Origin: JAFIHK01 sp041441455
Lineage (GTDB): Bacteria > Bacteroidota > Bacteroidia > Bacteroidales > UBA932
DNA length: 9,263 bases
Reading direction: 5' to 3'
Assembly: GCA_041441455.1 (NCBI GenBank)
Contig: JASDTB010000092.1
Span: forward strand, 1 to 9,263
Position numbers and translations under genes: made by a program. Within the stretch, counting starts at the first letter, position 1. Each line of letters begins with the position of its first letter. Shown here piece by piece: positions 7,031 through 9,263 of the stretch. Under the pieces are notes generated by a model. That model was given only the letters and a program-made list of their open reading frames with translations, did not search any database and had not been told where the DNA came from.

Positions 7031-7507
7031 TCAATTTTTCTGCACTTTGTTCACCTCTTCGCGACGTACACAGACTTTTGCACCAAGCTCTTCTAGATAG
7101 AGCATTACAGCCTTATCATTGACAGACAAAACCTTACCCGACTTATTCTCAAGCAATCCGCAAATAATCTCAACCTCATCTCCCGAAGTGATAAGCTCCT
7201 TATTTTCGGCCATCTGCAAAAACTCCCTGATAGCCTCAATCTCATCATCACGTACAACAGCAGGCTTTCTCAAATAGTAGACAATCCTTGCAACGCCATA
7301 AACATTAAGCAATTCGCGCAATTTATGTTCAGGACACCGCACAAAAATATAAGACCTAAACAAAGGCTCTTCAATGACTTTAACTCTATCCGACCACTTA
7401 CGTTTAGTTTTATGAAGCGGAAGAAAAGTCTCTATACCCACATTTGCAAGCCGCTGCCGAACTTGCTTTTCGGCCTTTGCGGCAGTATACAAAACATACC
7501 AACTCAT
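7031..7507 (-). CDS. UpxY-family NusG-like transcription antiterminator
   Basis: A 158-residue paralogue of NusG/RfaH. The NGN domain covers about residues 2-96: it opens with the family hallmark WYVLYTAAKAEKQVRQRL (3-20), continues with ETFLPLHKTKRKWSDR and the LFRSYIFVR strand (about 49-57), and ends with the DDEIEAIREFL helix. A C-terminal KOW-like part (about 109-154) holds GDEVEIICGLLENKSGKV and the AKVCVRREEV strand. In Bacteroides, UpxY proteins let RNA polymerase pass terminators in the leader of capsular polysaccharide operons and are normally the first gene of the operon they control. Here it is divergent from the UDP-sugar dehydrogenase, and the genes downstream on its own strand are cell-envelope housekeeping genes. 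So it may act in trans on a polysaccharide locus. A role as the general NusG is unlikely given the UpxY-like sequence and the absence of the usual rplK neighbourhood. Confidence 0.85.
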   Translation of the reverse strand: MSWYVLYTAAKAEKQVRQRLANVGIETFLPLHKTKRKWSDRVKVIEEPLFRSYIFVRCPEHKLRELLNVYGVARIVYYLRKPAVVRDDEIEAIREFLQMAENKELITSGDEVEIICGLLENKSGKVLSVNDKAVMLYLEELGAKVCVRREEVNKVQKN

Positions 7508-7512
7508 ACACG

Positions 7513-7520
7513 CAAATATA
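7513..7520 (-). promoter_or_regulatory. Candidate -7 box for the UpxY-like gene
   Basis: The minus strand reads TATATTTG, a full match to TAnnTTTG. It ends only 5 nt before the ATG at 7507, so transcription would start about at the start codon, giving a leaderless or nearly leaderless mRNA. No TTTG at a suitable -33 distance is seen. In such AT-rich sequence a chance match is possible, and a further upstream promoter could be used instead. Confidence 0.35.
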
Positions 7521-7538
7521 AAATATTTTAACTTATAA

Positions 7539-7568
7539 TTTGTGATAAAAGATTAATATGTATTTTTG
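7539..7568 (+). promoter_or_regulatory. Bacteroidetes promoter for the UDP-sugar dehydrogenase gene
   Basis: This is the only promoter in the window with both elements: TTTG at 7539-7542 and TATTTTTG (TAnnTTTG) at 7561-7568, with an 18-nt spacer against the usual 19-21. The predicted start is near 7573, leaving a leader of roughly 38 nt before the ATG at 7611. The -7 box runs into an inverted repeat that covers the start site. Confidence 0.6.
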
Positions 7569-7584
7569 TACTAAATATAGTACA
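7567..7584. repeat. Perfect inverted repeat over the dehydrogenase transcription start
   Basis: TGTACTA (7567-7573) and TAGTACA (7578-7584) are perfect 7-bp arms around AATA. The repeat overlaps the last two bases of the -7 box and covers the predicted start site. This position is what one expects of a repressor operator, but it is AT-rich and short, and the arms could also form a weak hairpin at the 5' end of the transcript. Confidence 0.5.
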
Positions 7585-7610
7585 CATTTAAAAGAAAACA
7601 CGCACACAGC

Positions 7611-8900
7611 ATGTATCATCAACTAATATCAAAGAGATCTAAACTAGCCGTTATCGGACTAGGTTATGTGGGGCTGCCGCTTGCATTGGAGTTCGCAAAA
7701 TACTTCTCAGTAATCGGCTTCGATATTAAACAGAAGACCGTAAAATCTTTGCAAAACGGAATCGACCCAAGCAAAGAGTTAGGTCCAGAGGCATTCAAAA
7801 ACAAAGACATCGTCTTCACCAGTGACGCTGACGATCTCAAAGAGGCAAGCTTCTTCATCGTAGCAGTGCCTACCCCAGTTGACAAATACAACAAACCCGA
7901 TCTACGTCCGCTGCAATCAGCAACTCTCACAGTTGCCAATGCACTAAAAAAGGGAGACTATGTTGTGTACGAATCTACAGTCTATCCTGGTTGCACCCAA
8001 GAGGAGTGCGTTCCACTACTAGAGAGAATTTCGGGACTGCGTTACAAAAAAGAGTTCAAAGTTGGCTACTCACCAGAGAGAATCAACCCTGGTGACAGCG
8101 AGCACAGTCTGCAAAATACAGTTAAAATCGTCTCTGGGTGCGATTCTGAATCATTAGAATCAATCGCTCAAGTTTATGGACTAGTAGTAAAAGCAGGCGT
8201 CCACAAAGCTCCGACAATCAGAGTAGCGGAAGCCGCAAAAGTAATCGAAAACACACAGAGAGACGTAAACATCGCATTGATGAACGAACTCTCAATCCTA
8301 TTCAACAGAATGGGAATCAATACATACGACGTTTTAGAGGCTGCAGGTACAAAATGGAATTTCTTACCATTTACCCCAGGATTAGTTGGAGGACACTGCA
8401 TCGGCGTTGACCCATACTACTTAGTATATAAAGCTGCAGAGCTAAACTACCATCCACAAATGATTCACTCAGGCCGTTTCGTAAACGACTCAATGGGCGG
8501 ATACATTGCTAAACAGACAGTTAAAAAGCTATTGGCTAACGACCTACCTCTTCTTCGCGCTCGCGTGCTTGTGATGGGCTTCACCTTCAAAGAAGACGTT
8601 GCAGACGTCCGCAACACCAAAGTGGCAGACATCATCAAAGAGCTTAACAGCTACCGAGTTAGTGTAGACGTTGTAGATCCAATGGCAGACCCACACATGG
8701 TCGAAGACGAATACGACATCAAACTGATGCCACGTCCAGCCGGCAAATACCACGCAATCATCCTTGCCGTACCACACAAAGAGTACCGCAAATACACCGA
8801 AGCCGACTTCGCCGACCTCCTCGACCCCAAAGGCATCCTCATCGACATCAAAGGCATCTTCAAAGACAACATCGAAGGCCTCAGATACTGGTCGCTGTAA
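7611..8900 (+). CDS. UDP-N-acetylhexosamine 6-dehydrogenase (TviB/WbpA type)
   Basis: Enzymes of this family oxidise C6 of a UDP-sugar twice with NAD+ to give the uronic acid, a precursor for capsule, O-antigen or exopolysaccharide. The 429-residue protein begins with a Rossmann fold, AVIGLGYVGLPLA (13-25). It has AVPTPVDKYNKPDL (85-98), the ESTVYPGCT segment (121-129), GYSPERINPGD (152-162), AAKVIENTQRDVNIAL (208-223) with catalytic Lys210, and GLVGGHCIGVDPYYL (257-271) with catalytic Cys263. The C-terminal UDP-binding domain (about 315-429) contains VMGFTFKEDVADVRNTK. The INPGD and IENTQRDVNIA motifs point to the TviB/WbpA group (UDP-GlcNAc or UDP-GalNAc) and away from UDP-glucose dehydrogenase, but the exact substrate is not certain. 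No other polysaccharide gene lies next to it: downstream are repeats and a terminator, upstream a divergent UpxY-like gene. The last 100 codons are markedly rich in C-ending codons. Confidence 0.93.
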   Translation: MYHQLISKRSKLAVIGLGYVGLPLALEFAKYFSVIGFDIKQKTVKSLQNGIDPSKELGPEAFKNKDIVFTSDADDLKEASFFIVAVPTPVDKYNKPDLRPLQSATLTVANALKKGDYVVYESTVYPGCTQEECVPLLERISGLRYKKEFKVGYSPERINPGDSEHSLQNTVKIVSGCDSESLESIAQVYGLVVKAGVHKAPTIRVAEAAKVIENTQRDVNIALMNELSILFNRMGINTYDVLEAAGTKWNFLPFTPGLVGGHCIGVDPYYLVYKAAELNYHPQMIHSGRFVNDSMGGYIAKQTVKKLLANDLPLLRARVLVMGFTFKEDVADVRNTKVADIIKELNSYRVSVDVVDPMADPHMVEDEYDIKLMPRPAGKYHAIILAVPHKEYRKYTEADFADLLDPKGILIDIKGIFKDNIEGLRYWSL

Positions 8901-8902
8901 CA

Positions 8903-8967
8903 AGTGGCGGGTATAGGTTGCTGTTATAGGTTGCTGTTGCTGGTTGCTGTTGCTGGTTGCTGTAGAC
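8903..8967. repeat. 13-bp tandem repeat, five units
   Basis: Units begin at 8903, 8916, 8929, 8942 and 8955, exactly 13 bp apart. The core is GGTTGCTGTT followed by ATA or GCT; units 2-4 are near identical, unit 1 is degenerate (9 of 13 bases agree with unit 2), and unit 5 forms the beginning of the first 63-bp repeat. The array starts two bases after the dehydrogenase stop codon. Confidence 0.9.
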
Positions 8968-9130
8968 AAACGACGACAAGACATACGTCAAGACCACAGA
9001 TACTAGTCACTGTTTCTGGTTGCTGTTGACAAACGACTACAAGACATACGTCAAGACCACAGATACTAGTCGCTGTTTCTGGTTGCTGTAGACAAACGAC
9101 AACAAGACATAGATCAAACCACAAGATATA
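8953..9130. repeat. 63-bp tandem repeat, about 2.8 units
   Basis: Unit 1 is 8953-9015 and unit 2 is 9016-9078; they differ at 3 of 63 positions. Unit 3 starts at 9079 and decays from about 9108 onward (single-base gap and insertion), ending near 9130. Each unit opens with CTGGTTGCTGT, the core of the 13-bp repeat, and carries CAGATACTAGTCGCTGT near its end, which is 16/17 identical to the last bases of the dehydrogenase gene (8882-8898). The array probably lies in the 3' untranslated part of that transcript, since the only visible terminator follows it. No gene is supported inside. Confidence 0.92.
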
Positions 9131-9152
9131 TATACCTGATTAACAACTATAT

Positions 9153-9188
9153 AAAAAAAGAGTCTGAATTAGATCAGACTCATTTTTT
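9153..9188. terminator. Intrinsic terminator, readable in both directions
   Basis: GAGTCTGA (9160-9167) and TCAGACTC (9174-9181) form a perfect 8-bp stem with a 6-nt loop, preceded by seven A (9153-9159) and followed by A and six T (9183-9188). On the plus strand this would end the dehydrogenase transcript after the repeats; on the minus strand the A run becomes a U tract, so it could also end a transcript coming from the right. Confidence 0.88.
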
Positions 9189-9263
9189 ATGCCAAACCCC
9201 AATATAACGCGAAGCAATCTAACGACGCGAAGCTATCAAGCTGAGCACCATACACTTGCGAAG
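9189..9263. other. Window tail with short GCGAAG repeats, no gene identified
   Basis: The last 75 bases hold three GCGAAG copies (9209, 9227, 9258); the first two are part of ACGCGAAGC repeated 18 bp apart. Both strands have a short open frame here (plus from an ATG at 9189; minus ending with a stop at 9187-9189), but neither translation resembles a known protein end, so I call neither. It may be the 3' end of a gene or the edge of another repeat array to the right. Confidence 0.4.

Noticed and set aside
7508..7610. Invertible capsule promoter region
   Set aside because: The only inverted repeat is a single 7-bp pair 4 bp apart; there is no widely spaced pair of recombinase sites around the promoter.
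8544..8984. A 146-codon minus-strand open frame covering the end of the dehydrogenase gene and the repeats
   Set aside because: It is antisense to a well-supported enzyme; its Val/Phe/Asp repetition mirrors the C-rich codons of the sense strand.
8901..9130. CRISPR array
   Set aside because: The repeats are directly tandem, with no unique spacers between them, and no cas gene is present.
9187..9263. C-terminal end of a minus-strand gene entering from the right
   Set aside because: The 24-residue frame ends in the terminator's T tract and shows no recognisable sequence; the small GCGAAG repeats make a non-coding origin equally likely.

Overview
This window looks like chromosomal DNA from a member of the Bacteroidota, most likely the order Bacteroidales; genus is not resolvable by eye. 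The evidence is the gene set (a DUF4290 protein, a UpxY-type NusG paralogue, a LolA-like protein next to FtsK, PyrE next to an SRPBCC protein), near absence of Shine-Dalgarno sequences, and Bacteroides-type -7 boxes (TAnnTTTG) in front of transcription units.

Layout. (1) Positions 1-1207, minus strand: pyrE, then an SRPBCC-domain gene, then the first 42 codons of a secreted protein that looks like a GH20 hexosaminidase and runs off the left edge. (2) Positions 1208-1254: a 47-bp divergent promoter region in which two -7 boxes form a palindrome. (3) Positions 1255-1875, plus strand: a NUDIX hydrolase whose 3' end overlaps the convergent LolA-like gene. (4) Positions 6988 down to 1859, minus strand: a tight DUF4290 - murA - ftsK - lolA-like unit with gaps of 0, 4 and 8 nt, that is, an envelope and cell-division operon (peptidoglycan precursor synthesis, chromosome segregation at the septum, lipoprotein transport). 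(5) Positions 7031-7507, minus strand: a UpxY/NusG-like antiterminator, divergent from (6) 7611-8900, plus strand: a TviB/WbpA-type UDP-HexNAc 6-dehydrogenase that makes precursors for surface polysaccharide. (7) Positions 8901-9263: no convincing gene; a nested minisatellite (13-bp units running into 63-bp units), a strong hairpin terminator readable in both directions, and a short tail with small repeats.

Most of the window is ordinary core genome. I found no clear undescribed system. The parts most worth a second look are the minisatellite whose repeat resembles the 3' end of the adjacent dehydrogenase gene, the palindromic back-to-back promoter between pyrE and the NUDIX gene, the inverted repeat on the dehydrogenase promoter, the apparently almost leaderless UpxY-like gene placed away from its polysaccharide gene, and the MurA with Asp where the fosfomycin-target Cys usually lies.
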